Source of the DNA: JBNLAN01 sp050302175
Lineage (GTDB): Bacteria > Pseudomonadota > Zetaproteobacteria > Mariprofundales > Mariprofundaceae
NCBI GenBank assembly: GCA_050302175.1
Contig: JBNLAN010000022.1
Span: 124,001 to 188,000 of the forward strand
DNA: 64,000 bases
Reading direction: 5' to 3'
Positions 9,022-17,827 of the stretch are shown here, one piece after another (position 1 is the stretch's first letter; each line of letters begins with the position of its first letter). Position numbers and translations under genes: made by a program. The notes below the pieces were generated by a model. That model did no database searches. It saw only the letters and a program-made list of their open reading frames with translations, and was not told the DNA's origin.

Positions 9022-10055
9022 GCTTCGGTCATTCGCTTCACCAGCGTATAGAGGCGATGTGGTGGAGCAACAAAACACCGCCAGCATCGCTGCGCCTGCT
9101 AAGCAGGGCCTATACCGCCATCAATCGTGCCAATCTGGAATCACGCTTCAATAAGCGCGTGCGCCCGGCACTGCCGATGATCTCAATCGGAAATATTTCA
9201 GTAGGTGGCAGCGGGAAAACACCGTTTGTGATCTGGCTGGTCGAGGTGTTGAGCGGCAAAGGGTTCCGCCCCGTGGTTTTATGCCGCGGCGACGGCGGCA
9301 AATTGCGATCTCCCAGACTTCTGGACAGCAGCACCTCTGCCGAGCTCTGCGGCGATGAAGCGAAGCTGCTTGCCGATGCATGTGATTGCCCTGTAATTGC
9401 CGGGCGTGACCGGGTTGCAGCAAGCGCACTTGCCGAGGGGTATGGCGATATCCTGATTCTCGACGATGGTTTCCAGTACCGCCAGCTCGAACGTATCCTT
9501 GATGTTGTATTAATCCCGACCACAGGACTCGGTAACGGTTTTCAGATTCCGGCAGGGCCGTTGCGTGAAAATATACAGGCGCTTGAAAGAGCCGACTTCA
9601 TTGTCCGCACGGGAAACGAAAGCACTTTTTCACCCCTGACTGAAAAGAGAAACTGGCATTGGCACAGCGAGCCATCAGGCCTGAAACAGATCTGCGGTAC
9701 TGCCGCAGAAGCTCCGAAACAGTGCTTTGCGGCCACGGCCATCGCCCGACCTGAACGTTTTTTTAACGACTTGCGAGGCCTTGGCATGACACTTGAAAAA
9801 ACCTTCAGCTTTCCCGACCATCACCGCTTCAGCAGGCAGGAGGTAGCCTCGCTGCTCCACCAAGGCCTCCCCGTCATTGTGACCGGCAAAGATGCCGTCA
9901 AACTAAAACCGCTATGGGAAGCGCTCGGCGCCTCACAACCACTATGGGTACTCGAACAAAAAGCAAACCCGGAACAAGGCTTGCCCGATGCGCTGCTAGA
10001 GCACATCCTTAGCCACCTTGATACCTCGGCACCCGCCGCAAGCCAACCGGAGTAG
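9018..10055 (+). CDS. lpxK: Tetraacyldisaccharide 4'-kinase
   Basis: Phosphorylates the 4' position of the lipid A disaccharide to give lipid IVA, at the inner membrane. 345 residues. A Walker A motif is at residues 58-68 (GNISVGGSGKT), preceded by an N-terminal amphipathic or hydrophobic helix typical of LpxK. A downstream ILDDGFQYRQL motif matches the family DDGxQ signature. Its start overlaps the waaA stop (ATGA), and a Trm112-type gene follows 4 bp after its stop. The pathway order LpxK then WaaA is reflected in this gene pairing. Confidence 0.95.
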   Translation: MSFGHSLHQRIEAMWWSNKTPPASLRLLSRAYTAINRANLESRFNKRVRPALPMISIGNISVGGSGKTPFVIWLVEVLSGKGFRPVVLCRGDGGKLRSPRLLDSSTSAELCGDEAKLLADACDCPVIAGRDRVAASALAEGYGDILILDDGFQYRQLERILDVVLIPTTGLGNGFQIPAGPLRENIQALERADFIVRTGNESTFSPLTEKRNWHWHSEPSGLKQICGTAAEAPKQCFAATAIARPERFFNDLRGLGMTLEKTFSFPDHHRFSRQEVASLLHQGLPVIVTGKDAVKLKPLWEALGASQPLWVLEQKANPEQGLPDALLEHILSHLDTSAPAASQPE

Positions 10056-10059
10056 CACC

Positions 10060-10227
10060 ATGCTGGACAAAGAACTGATGGAAATCCTTGCCTGCCCTCA
10101 ATGCAAAGGGGAAGTGCATTACAACGATGCCAACAACGGACTGGTCTGCGATGTCTGCAAACTCGAATTCCCAATCAGGGATGATATCCCGGTTATGCTG
10201 ATTGATGAGGCAAAAAAACTCGGCTGA
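10060..10227 (+). CDS. Trm112/YcaR-family small zinc-ribbon protein
   Basis: A 55-residue protein of the Trm112 (DUF343/YcaR) family. It starts with the typical MLDKELMEILACPQCKG and has a second Cys pair (CDVCK), together a likely zinc knuckle, then the family ending FPIRDDIPVMLIDEA. The start is the ATG 4 bp after the lpxK stop; longer in-frame readings would overlap lpxK. In many proteobacteria this gene sits between lpxK and kdsB; here kdsB is 17 kb away. Eukaryotic Trm112 activates methyltransferases, so a partner role for one of the nearby methyltransferases is possible but not shown. Confidence 0.88.
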   Translation: MLDKELMEILACPQCKGEVHYNDANNGLVCDVCKLEFPIRDDIPVMLIDEAKKLG

Positions 10228-10287
10228 TCTTTCAGCTTCCATTATGCGTCATTCACTCCGCTCAACTCCCAAACCAGCTTACGGCCC

Positions 10288-11196
10288 ATGCAACGGTTTC
10301 TAACGTCACTGCTGGCGCTCTCCTTCCGCATGCTCGGACTCATCCCGGCCCGCCTGCTCGGAGCTATCGGTGCAGGACTCGGCCGCCTGGCTTTCTATCT
10401 CGATAAACGCCATCGCCACACCGCATTCAGGAACTTAAGCCGCGTGTATCCGGAAAAAAGCAGGAGCTGGCGCTGGCGGACGGCGAGGGAGTCCTTCGCC
10501 GAACTTGGCCGTACTCTGTTTGAGTGTCCACACGTATTCACCCGCTCGGAAAAATATTTGCGCTCTCGTATTACCGCCGAAGTCGACCCGGCTTTCCATC
10601 AGGCTGCAGAACAAAAAAACGGCATGTTTATTGCCGCCTGTCATCAGAGTAACTGGGAGCTTGGAAACGTGATGGTCTCGCTACAGGGACATCCCTCCAA
10701 AGCGATTTACCGGATCATGAAACAGGCACCAGTTGATGCTTTCGTCAAACAGCGTCGTGAACGCTTCGGCGCCACCCTCATCTCACGACTGGAAGGTATT
10801 CGCTGGCTACCCCGAAGCCTCAGAGATGGTGACGCCATCATCGTGATGATCGACCAGCATCAATCACACGGGATGCCGGTTCCGTTTCTGGGCCACCTTG
10901 CCAACACCACCACCCTGCCTGCCGCTTTTGTCTATAAGCAGGGCACGCCTGTTTTCGGTGCCACCATCCAGCGCATTGGCCGCTCTTTCAGGTTTACTTT
11001 TCGCATCTGGCCGATTGCAGTGCCTGTGGCAACAGGCGATAAGGATGCCGATGCCTACCGCCTGATGCAGGCGATCAATCATGACTTTGAACCCTCGATT
11101 CACGAACGTCCTGAATTGTGGCTATGGTCGCACAGGCGTTGGCGCATTCTTGAGGAACAACGCGAAATCGCGGAGGCTGCCTATGGCACGCCATAA
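10288..11196 (+). CDS. LpxL/HtrB-type lipid A acyltransferase
   Basis: Late lipid A acyltransferase adding a secondary acyl chain at the inner membrane. 302 residues, family-typical. An N-terminal hydrophobic segment (about residues 5-38) anchors it. The catalytic HX4E motif is H119 to E124 (HQSNWE). Later blocks DQHQSHGMPVPFLG and ELWLWSHRRW match LpxL/LpxM proteins. Which acyl chain and position are used cannot be decided from sequence. It lies in the same direction as lpxK, separated from the Trm112 gene by 60 bp with no terminator visible. Confidence 0.9.
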   Translation: MQRFLTSLLALSFRMLGLIPARLLGAIGAGLGRLAFYLDKRHRHTAFRNLSRVYPEKSRSWRWRTARESFAELGRTLFECPHVFTRSEKYLRSRITAEVDPAFHQAAEQKNGMFIAACHQSNWELGNVMVSLQGHPSKAIYRIMKQAPVDAFVKQRRERFGATLISRLEGIRWLPRSLRDGDAIIVMIDQHQSHGMPVPFLGHLANTTTLPAAFVYKQGTPVFGATIQRIGRSFRFTFRIWPIAVPVATGDKDADAYRLMQAINHDFEPSIHERPELWLWSHRRWRILEEQREIAEAAYGTP

Positions 11197-11869
11197 GCCT
11201 ATCGATAAAACACGCTGGCTGATTTCGCAGAAGGAGCAGGTGAAGTTCTGGAAAGGTAATTTCGTGCTCGAGGAAGAGATCGAGCATATCAGGGACTGCT
11301 ATAACGACATCATTCAGACATATGCTGACAAGCTGCCGAAAAATTCCGAGATCCTTGATATCGGCTGCGGACCTGCCTGCTCAGGAAGATTCGTCGAAAA
11401 GGGCAATAAAACATTTCTCGATCCCCTGCTGGATCGATTCCGCCGCAACTATCCCGGCAAAATGCCCAAAGGCGAATATCTCGACTGCATGGCTGAGGAC
11501 ATCCCGAGGCCGGATCACTCCTACGACATGATCCTCTGCTTCAACACCCTGTCGTATGTGCTGAACCCCGAACTGGTGCTATGCGAAGCCGAGCGCCTGC
11601 TCAAAAAAAACGGTTACTTTATTATCAGTATGCATACAGCATCAGAGCTGGTCGCACGCCTTCGCTATTTCGGTGAACGTTTCTTCTCCCCGCTGCGAAA
11701 CAATGCGCGACCCTACTACTATACCCATCATGGCATCATCAAAACACTCGCCCGCCACTTCGAAATCGTCGAAACCAAGCGTGCCCGCCTGGTCAACGGC
11801 ACGCGACAGCTGCAGGCGCGTGAGGACTGGATTTTCGTCTGCAAACTTCCGGAGCATCATAAACTATGA
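11183..11869 (+). CDS. Class I SAM-dependent methyltransferase
   Basis: A 228-residue methyltransferase with motif I ILDIGCGPACSG at about residues 54-65 and a post-motif IV region DMILCFNTLSYVLNP. The substrate is unknown; the setting suggests an LPS core sugar or a lipid-linked glycan. The start is taken at 11183, where GGAGG lies 6 bp upstream; a longer in-frame reading from 11081 would overlap the acyltransferase deeply. It overlaps the end of that gene by 14 bp and the start of waaF by 4 bp, so it is embedded in the core operon. Confidence 0.82.
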   Translation: MARHKPIDKTRWLISQKEQVKFWKGNFVLEEEIEHIRDCYNDIIQTYADKLPKNSEILDIGCGPACSGRFVEKGNKTFLDPLLDRFRRNYPGKMPKGEYLDCMAEDIPRPDHSYDMILCFNTLSYVLNPELVLCEAERLLKKNGYFIISMHTASELVARLRYFGERFFSPLRNNARPYYYTHHGIIKTLARHFEIVETKRARLVNGTRQLQAREDWIFVCKLPEHHKL

Positions 11870-12855
11870 GTGGTGCATCCCTGAGCAACGACAAGCACCT
11901 CGTGCTTGTCGCGCCCAACTGGCTGGGTGATGTGATCATGGCACAGCCAGCCATGCGTGCATTTGCAATGAATCATGTTGGAAAAATCACTGTTTGCGGT
12001 AAAGCATGGCTTGCCGACCTGCTCCCGTTTCTGCATCTGAACAGCGCGACTTTCTCAGCAGAGATTCCGCATGCTGATCGTATCGTACTTTTCCCGAACA
12101 GCTTCAGCAGCGCCTGGCGGGCATGGAAATCGGGCGCTCGTGGCAGAATCGGCTTTTCCGGTCAGTGGCGCTCGCCCCTGCTTCGTCCGGCCCTTACTCC
12201 GCGCTTCGACATGCTCACCGAACACCATCGGGACTACTATCTCGACCTTGCCGAACAATCTGACGTACCGATCAGCGAGCGCGAAGTAGATCTTTCCCTC
12301 CCGGATGCAGAGATCGAAAACGGTAGAGCGCTGCTTGCCAGACACGGGCTTGATGCGGCGAAAACCGTATGCGTGGCGCCGGGGGCGCAGTTTGGCGGTG
12401 CCAAGCGCTACCCATCCGAGTCCTACGCAAAAGTGATACAGCATCTTTCCGAGACCGGCTGGCAAGCGGTGGTACTGGGCACCGCTGCCGAACGCGAAAT
12501 CGGAGAGGCTTGCCTGCAGCATGTCAGGATTGGCTGGAATGCTGCAGGGCAAACCTCTTTGCGGGAGGCGCTGCAAATTATCGCCTCATCACGCATGCTG
12601 CTGTGCAACGACTCGGGCCTGATGCATGTGGCCGCAGGCATGAACAAGCCTGTCGTCGCTATTTTCGGTGCCACCGCCCCTTACCGAACCCGCCCATCGG
12701 GGAGACATCTGCACCTGCTCTATCACCCCGCTGATTGCAGCCCATGCCTGCGGCGCGAGTGCACAGTGCCCGGACAACCGTGCATGGCCAATGTCACGCC
12801 CGAGCTGGTGCTCAACGAATGTTTCGCGGCGCTGGAGCAGACTGGCGGAGCATGA
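11866..12855 (+). CDS. waaF: LPS heptosyltransferase II (GT9)
   Basis: Adds the second L-glycero-D-manno-heptose to the inner core from ADP-heptose. 329 residues. It begins with the GT9 signature VLVAPNWLGDVIMAQPAMRA and has the C-terminal nucleotide-sugar site CNDSGLMHVAAGMNKPVVAIFGAT, both closely matching WaaF. A C-terminal cluster CSPCLRRECTVPGQPCM is also typical of WaaF-like proteins. It overlaps the methyltransferase gene upstream and waaC downstream by 4 bp each, placing the two heptosyltransferases next to each other. Confidence 0.93.
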   Translation: MSGASLSNDKHLVLVAPNWLGDVIMAQPAMRAFAMNHVGKITVCGKAWLADLLPFLHLNSATFSAEIPHADRIVLFPNSFSSAWRAWKSGARGRIGFSGQWRSPLLRPALTPRFDMLTEHHRDYYLDLAEQSDVPISEREVDLSLPDAEIENGRALLARHGLDAAKTVCVAPGAQFGGAKRYPSESYAKVIQHLSETGWQAVVLGTAAEREIGEACLQHVRIGWNAAGQTSLREALQIIASSRMLLCNDSGLMHVAAGMNKPVVAIFGATAPYRTRPSGRHLHLLYHPADCSPCLRRECTVPGQPCMANVTPELVLNECFAALEQTGGA

Positions 12856-13874
12856 AAGTCCTCGTCATCAAACTTTCGGCGTTCGGCGACATTATTCATA
12901 GCCTTCCGGCCATTCACGATATCCTCAATCGCCCCGACGTCGGCGAAGTGCACTGGTTGCTCGATGCCCGCTACGCCTTTGTTGCGCCACTGCTTCCCGA
13001 GAATGTTCGAGTGCATACCATCACCACCAAAGGTCAGAAACGTCTGCACGCCATGCGCAGGAAGATATGCGAACTGCGCGCCGAACATTTCGATGCCGTG
13101 CTCGATTTGCAGGGGCTGCTGAAATCAGGGCTCATCGCCCGTCTGGTGAGCCGGAAAAGCTTTGGTTTTGATCAAAACATGCAGCCGGAGCGCGGCAATG
13201 CGTGGCTGGTCAAGCCGGTCTGCTTTCACCCTGACGAGAGACATGTGGTCCAGCAGTATCGCCGGATCGCCTCCGCACTGGCAGGCAATAGCGACCAGCC
13301 GCCAACTCAGCCGCTGCCCTACACTCCTCCAAAGATTACAGTGCAAGCAGTACAACATCCGCAACGGGCACTATTGGCGGAGCTTAAGCTAAAAGCGCCC
13401 TATGCGATTCTGCATGTTGGCGGTGCCTGGGATACCAAGCAGTTGCCCGAAACAACCTGGCTTGAAACTGCTCGCAAACTACTCGATATGAGTATCACGC
13501 CCGTCTTCAGCTGGGGTTCCGACACCGAACAGACATTGGCAAACCGACTGGCCGCAAAAGTTTCCGCCACCGCCCTGCCGAAACGTCTAGATATCGCTGA
13601 TCTTTGCGAGTTGCTACAGGGATCGGAAACAGTGATCGGCGCAGACACCGGCGTATTGCACCTTGCAGCCGCACTTGGCTGCCGCACCACAATGTTCTGG
13701 GGGCCATCGGCTTCCTGGCGTTCCGGCCCCCTTGGCGAGCATAATATGCACGTTGAATCGGATCCCGCCTGTGGCCCATGCTTTCAACGTAGCTGCGACA
13801 ACTTCATCTGCATGGATCGCATTCGGGCCGAAGAGTTGCTGCAGAACCTGGATCAGAGGAGCATCCATGCTTAG
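12852..13874 (+). CDS. waaC: LPS heptosyltransferase I (GT9)
   Basis: Adds the first heptose to Kdo in the inner core. 340 residues from the ATG at 12852, which overlaps the waaF stop; this start gives the canonical opening MKVLVIKLSAFGDIIHSLPA. The acceptor-side motif DLQGLLKSGLIAR and the donor-site motif GADTGVLHLAAALG are typical of WaaC. The C-terminus carries CGPCFQRSC, similar to the waaF product. A DUF3108 gene begins within its last codons. Confidence 0.92.
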   Translation: MKVLVIKLSAFGDIIHSLPAIHDILNRPDVGEVHWLLDARYAFVAPLLPENVRVHTITTKGQKRLHAMRRKICELRAEHFDAVLDLQGLLKSGLIARLVSRKSFGFDQNMQPERGNAWLVKPVCFHPDERHVVQQYRRIASALAGNSDQPPTQPLPYTPPKITVQAVQHPQRALLAELKLKAPYAILHVGGAWDTKQLPETTWLETARKLLDMSITPVFSWGSDTEQTLANRLAAKVSATALPKRLDIADLCELLQGSETVIGADTGVLHLAAALGCRTTMFWGPSASWRSGPLGEHNMHVESDPACGPCFQRSCDNFICMDRIRAEELLQNLDQRSIHA

Positions 13875-14676
13875 AACCACATTTATGGCAATTGCCTTTC
13901 TGCTACTTTTTCCAGCTTCCGCCTTGGCGGAGAGCGGCACCAAAGCATCAACCACGCCCGCAGCCGATCCTGACACCAAAGCAGCCAAAAGCACCCAGCC
14001 CCCCTGCCTGCCATTTGCAGGCGAAAAGATGACCTTTGCCGTGAACTGGGAGTTCGTCAACGGTGGAACCGCCATCATGGAAACCAGCGCCAGAGAGAAG
14101 GGCTATCGCATCCACACTTTTGCATTCACCAACAAGTTCATGGATATCTTTCACAAGGTGCGTGACACCATGATTGCTGACGGCTTCTGCAACAAGGGTA
14201 ACATGCAGAGCGAAGAGTTCACGCTCGAGCAACGCGAGCCGAAATACCGTGCCACGAAAAAAACCCGCTTTCTCTGGCAGCAGGATAAAATCGAATACAC
14301 GCATAATAAAAAAACCGAGACCTTCGATGTTCCGGCTGGTTATGTGGATGTACTGTCATCATTTTATGCCGTGCGCACCATGAAGCTGGAGATCGGCAAG
14401 AAGCAGCAGGTACCTGTCTTCGATCAGCGCAAGAATTACGAGGTGGAAGTAATCACCCATCGCAAGGAGACGATGCGGGCACCCTGGTCAAGTAAGCCTG
14501 TAGAGGTACTGGTGATTCAGCCGATTCTGAAAACTGATGGTGTGTTCTCGAGTAAAGGCGAGATGCTCATCTGGATCACCAACGACGAACGCCACATCCC
14601 GCTGAAGGTGAGTGCCAAAGTCCGAATCGGTCACGTACTCTGTTATTTAACCGATTATCGCCCCCCTGCAAAATAG
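13867..14676 (+). CDS. DUF3108-family periplasmic protein
   Basis: A secreted protein of 269 residues and unknown function. It has a signal peptide (hydrophobic to about residue 18, ending ASALA), a low-complexity Thr/Ala/Pro linker and then a beta-rich DUF3108-type domain beginning CLPFAGEKMTFAVNW. Family members are often coded near LPS or envelope genes and resemble lipoprotein-binding or transport beta structures, but no activity is assigned. Start at 13867, overlapping the end of waaC by 8 bp; the preceding AGAGGAG acts as ribosome site. A gap of 107 bp follows before the next gene. Confidence 0.8.
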   Translation: MLRTTFMAIAFLLLFPASALAESGTKASTTPAADPDTKAAKSTQPPCLPFAGEKMTFAVNWEFVNGGTAIMETSAREKGYRIHTFAFTNKFMDIFHKVRDTMIADGFCNKGNMQSEEFTLEQREPKYRATKKTRFLWQQDKIEYTHNKKTETFDVPAGYVDVLSSFYAVRTMKLEIGKKQQVPVFDQRKNYEVEVITHRKETMRAPWSSKPVEVLVIQPILKTDGVFSSKGEMLIWITNDERHIPLKVSAKVRIGHVLCYLTDYRPPAK

Positions 14677-14783
14677 CGTATCCGGGCATTTCTTTTACCT
14701 GCAAATTCCGTAGTCTTGCGAACGCTGGATTTTGGCCGCGGTTTTGGCTGCATACAAAACCAGACACCCGCCTGGGGAATCAG

Positions 14784-15356
14784 ATGGACACCTTAACAGA
14801 AACAAAAAAGCCTCTCTGGCGCAAACTGGTTATCGAGCACCGCATCTCCATCAGTGTCGTATTTGCGATCGCTTTGCTGGTATTCGTGCGCCCGAGCCTA
14901 GCCAGCCTGCTATGGTCGATTCCGTTTATTGTTGCCGGGGAGCTCTTGCGCCTGTGGGCATCAGGGCATATTCACAAATCCAAGCATGTGACGCAGACCG
15001 GACCTTATGCGATCTGCCGTCACCCGCTCTATCTTGGCCATCTGCTGATCACAATCGGTTTCCTGGTCGCGGCCAATAATATCTGGATCGCGTTGGCAGG
15101 CGTCCTTGTGTTCTGGCTGATTTTCGATACCACCATGGGGAACGAGGAGAACTATCTCACCGACCTGTTCGGTGAGGAGTATAACGAATACAGAAAAAAA
15201 GTTCCGCAGCTGTTGCCACGCTGGAGCAAAGATGCGCTCACAGGCGGACACGACTGGGCACTGGTAAAGCAACACCGCGAAATGAACAACATCTGGGGCA
15301 TTATTGCCGCACTGGCCATCTTCACGGCGATCGGTTTCTGGCGCGGCAGTTTATAA
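14784..15356 (+). CDS. Isoprenylcysteine carboxyl methyltransferase (ICMT/PEMT)-family membrane protein
   Basis: A 190-residue membrane protein with about four TM segments. It has the SAM-binding signature of the family: GPYAICRHPLYLGHLL in the middle and EENYLTDLFGEEYNEY with the conserved Glu pair in the second half. Members methylate small lipid-like or thiol substrates; the bacterial substrate is generally unknown. The gene lies among LPS glycan genes without overlaps. The preceding 107 bp show no clear promoter or terminator. Confidence 0.82.
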   Translation: MDTLTETKKPLWRKLVIEHRISISVVFAIALLVFVRPSLASLLWSIPFIVAGELLRLWASGHIHKSKHVTQTGPYAICRHPLYLGHLLITIGFLVAANNIWIALAGVLVFWLIFDTTMGNEENYLTDLFGEEYNEYRKKVPQLLPRWSKDALTGGHDWALVKQHREMNNIWGIIAALAIFTAIGFWRGSL

Positions 15357-15381
15357 ACGAATATTTACGAGTTAATCCAAT

Positions 15382-16242
15382 ATGACGACACAGCTATTCG
15401 AAAAGTGCCCTCTGGGATGCGAAGCCAATCTCCAAGAGACCTCCCTCGCTCTTCCCGAAGGCGCCTTGCGGCAATGTCCCAACTGCAAGCAGCTGCTTAG
15501 CGCCTGCGACAAAAAGTGGTATGAAGAGTCAATGCAGGAATTCGATCAACCGCAAGGGACTTTGCCTGCCGGCAAAAGCGCGGCGCGATATGCAGCCCGC
15601 ATGGGAGCGATATTAAGACGCGCTGCCAACAGGTTGGGGAAACCACCCCACAAATTGCGACTACTGGACGTGGGCTGCTCGAGTGGCGCCCTGTTAAAAG
15701 TGGCGCAGGAAAATGGTTTCCAGGTTTCGGGGGCCGAGCCGGCAACTCAGGCGGCGCAAACCGCACAAGCCATGGGATTCGATGTTTTCCCCGGTTTTCT
15801 GCAGGATGCGCATTTCCCCGACAACCACTTCGATATCGTTACCCTCTTTGAAGTGATTGAGCATTTAACTGATCCCATTGCGCTGATTTCAGAGGTTCGC
15901 CGGATTCTAAAACCCGGGGGGATTCTCTTGCTCGGCACCGGCAATGCCGACTCCTGGACGGTCAGCTTTATTGGCAACCGGTGGGAGTATTTCGATATAC
16001 GATCCCACGGCGGACATATCAGTTTTTTCAACCCGACCAGCACCCGCCTCATGGCCAAGAAGACCGGCTTCGAAATCGCCGGCATCAGCACCAAACGCGT
16101 CAACATGGGCGAACGCAAGGATTTAAATGCACTTGCGTATAATGTGAATCGCCTGTTGCGAGAGATTCTGGCACTTCCCGCGCGTTGGTTCGGGAAGGGG
16201 CACGACATGCTGGCTACCCTGCGAAAACCAGAGGAGTCATGA
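15382..16242 (+). CDS. SAM-dependent methyltransferase with N-terminal Cys-rich segment
   Basis: A 286-residue class I methyltransferase. Residues 9-38 contain two Cys pairs (CPLGC and CPNC) that could bind zinc. Motif I is LLDVGCSSGALL at about residues 94-105, followed by TLFEVIEHLTDP and LKPGGILLLGTGN. The arrangement resembles the Methyltransf_23/13-type proteins found in O-antigen clusters, which methylate sugars or glycan ends; the substrate here is unknown. The stop overlaps the next glycosyltransferase by 4 bp. Confidence 0.82.
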   Translation: MTTQLFEKCPLGCEANLQETSLALPEGALRQCPNCKQLLSACDKKWYEESMQEFDQPQGTLPAGKSAARYAARMGAILRRAANRLGKPPHKLRLLDVGCSSGALLKVAQENGFQVSGAEPATQAAQTAQAMGFDVFPGFLQDAHFPDNHFDIVTLFEVIEHLTDPIALISEVRRILKPGGILLLGTGNADSWTVSFIGNRWEYFDIRSHGGHISFFNPTSTRLMAKKTGFEIAGISTKRVNMGERKDLNALAYNVNRLLREILALPARWFGKGHDMLATLRKPEES

Positions 16243-17054
16243 CCCAGCGCATTGCGGTTCTCATATCGACTTACAATGCCCCGGCCATGCTTCGGCTGGT
16301 TCTGCAAGGATATGCCCAGCAAAGCTCGCAAGCCTTTCACCTCTACATTGCGGATGATGGATCGGGCGATGAAACGCGCGAACTGATCGAATCGTTCAAA
16401 AGCAGCGCTACATTCCCGGTCACACACCTCTGGCATGAAGACCAAGGCTTCCGCAAAGCGCGCATCCATAACATTGCCATTCAGCAAATAACCGAGCCGT
16501 ATATCCTGCTGACCGATGGCGACTGCATTCCCCTACCGAACCTCGTTGCCGCACATCTGCGCTTGGCAGAAAAAGGAACCATGATCAGCGGAAGGCGCAT
16601 CCTGCTTGCGGAAAACTTCACACACGCGCTACTCCAGCGTGGCAAATTCGACACTGGCATCGGTGCCCTGGGTTGGTTGGTGCACCGGCTGACCGGGCAT
16701 ATCAATCGCATACTGCCGCTACTCATGCCTCCCCTGCTCTCACCACCGCACCAGAAGCTCGCGGGTATCCGCGGCTGCCATCTCTCCTGCTGGCGCGATG
16801 ATCTGATTCACATCAACGGCTTCGACGAATCGTATGAAGGCTGGGGACGGGAAGATTCCGATCTGGTGGCGCGGCTTTTTCATGCCGGCGTTATGCGCCG
16901 TGACCTGCGCGGCGCACCGGTTCTGCACCTGTGGCACCGCGAGAACGACCGCGAACAACTGGCACGCAACGACGCTTTATTGCAGGCTTGCCTCGATGAG
17001 CAGCGCATTGAGGCGCTGCAAGGTATCCGGCAACTGGAGAATGACCACCCATGA
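16239..17054 (+). CDS. GT2-family glycosyltransferase with galactosyltransferase-like C-terminus
   Basis: A cytoplasmic GT-A glycosyltransferase of 271 residues. N-terminal nucleotide-binding motif VLISTYN (about 7-13) and IADDGSGDET (37-46); the DxD metal site is D93-G94-D95. The C-terminal half has a chain-end segment with FDESYEGWGREDSDLVARL, like the C-terminal galactosyltransferase domain of WsaE/capsule enzymes, and a late His (LHLWHRE). The start is the ATG overlapping the previous stop. Likely adds a core or O-chain sugar; donor unknown. Confidence 0.85.
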   Translation: MTQRIAVLISTYNAPAMLRLVLQGYAQQSSQAFHLYIADDGSGDETRELIESFKSSATFPVTHLWHEDQGFRKARIHNIAIQQITEPYILLTDGDCIPLPNLVAAHLRLAEKGTMISGRRILLAENFTHALLQRGKFDTGIGALGWLVHRLTGHINRILPLLMPPLLSPPHQKLAGIRGCHLSCWRDDLIHINGFDESYEGWGREDSDLVARLFHAGVMRRDLRGAPVLHLWHRENDREQLARNDALLQACLDEQRIEALQGIRQLENDHP

Positions 17055-17827
17055 CAAAAATTTCGGCCTACATTATCGCCTACAACGAAGAGAACAAAAT
17101 TGCCGATGCGGTAAAAAGCGTGCTGTGGGCCGACGAAGTGGTAGTGGCCGATTCGCACAGCAGTGACCGCACCGCCGAGATTGCCAAGAAGCTTGGCGCG
17201 CGCGTTGTGCAGATCGACTTCACCACCTTCGGCAAGCTCAGGAACGATGCTATTAACGCCTGTGAGAACGACTGGGTGTTCAGCCTCGATGCCGACGAAC
17301 GCTGCACCGATGAGGCAAAAGACGAGATCGAAGCGATTGTCGCCAGCGGCGATCCGGCAGATGCCTACTACGTGCCGCGCCGTAACTGGTTTATGGGGCA
17401 CTGGATCAAGCACTCCGGCTGGTATCCCGACTACCGGCAACCGCAACTGTTCCGCAAAGGCGCACTGATTTTCCGCGAAGCGGACGAAGTCCACGAAGGT
17501 TTCGACGTGCATGGCCGCATCGGCTATCTGCAACATGCCATCTGGCAATTCCCCTTCCAGAATCTGGAGCAGGTGCAGTACAAAGGGCTTCGCTACTCCA
17601 CGCTCGGCGCGAAAAAGCTTGAGCGCAACGGCAAGCGGGGCGGCATGGCAAACGCCTTCCTGCACGGCCTCGGTGCATTTTTGCGCATCTATGTGCTCAA
17701 GCTGGGCTTCCTCGATGGCTGGGCGGGATTCGTTATCGCCTTCGGCAATTTCGAAGGCACCTTCTACCGCTACGCAAAACTCACCGAAAAACAGCAACAG
17801 TGGGATCGGCCACCGAACAAACCATGA
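17051..17827 (+). CDS. GT2-family glycosyltransferase of the LPS core (WaaE/KdtX-like)
   Basis: A 258-residue GT-A enzyme beginning MTKISAYIIAYNEE with the DSHSSDRTAEIAKKLGA motif and a DxD site at D80-A81-D82 (SLDADERC). The pattern and length match the WaaE/LgtF group, which adds a beta-glucose to heptose I of the inner core. A predicted hydrophobic C-terminal patch (about residues 210-240) could touch the membrane. It overlaps its neighbours on both sides by 4 bp, so it is translated as part of the core operon. The glucose assignment is inference from family. Confidence 0.85.
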   Translation: MTKISAYIIAYNEENKIADAVKSVLWADEVVVADSHSSDRTAEIAKKLGARVVQIDFTTFGKLRNDAINACENDWVFSLDADERCTDEAKDEIEAIVASGDPADAYYVPRRNWFMGHWIKHSGWYPDYRQPQLFRKGALIFREADEVHEGFDVHGRIGYLQHAIWQFPFQNLEQVQYKGLRYSTLGAKKLERNGKRGGMANAFLHGLGAFLRIYVLKLGFLDGWAGFVIAFGNFEGTFYRYAKLTEKQQQWDRPPNKP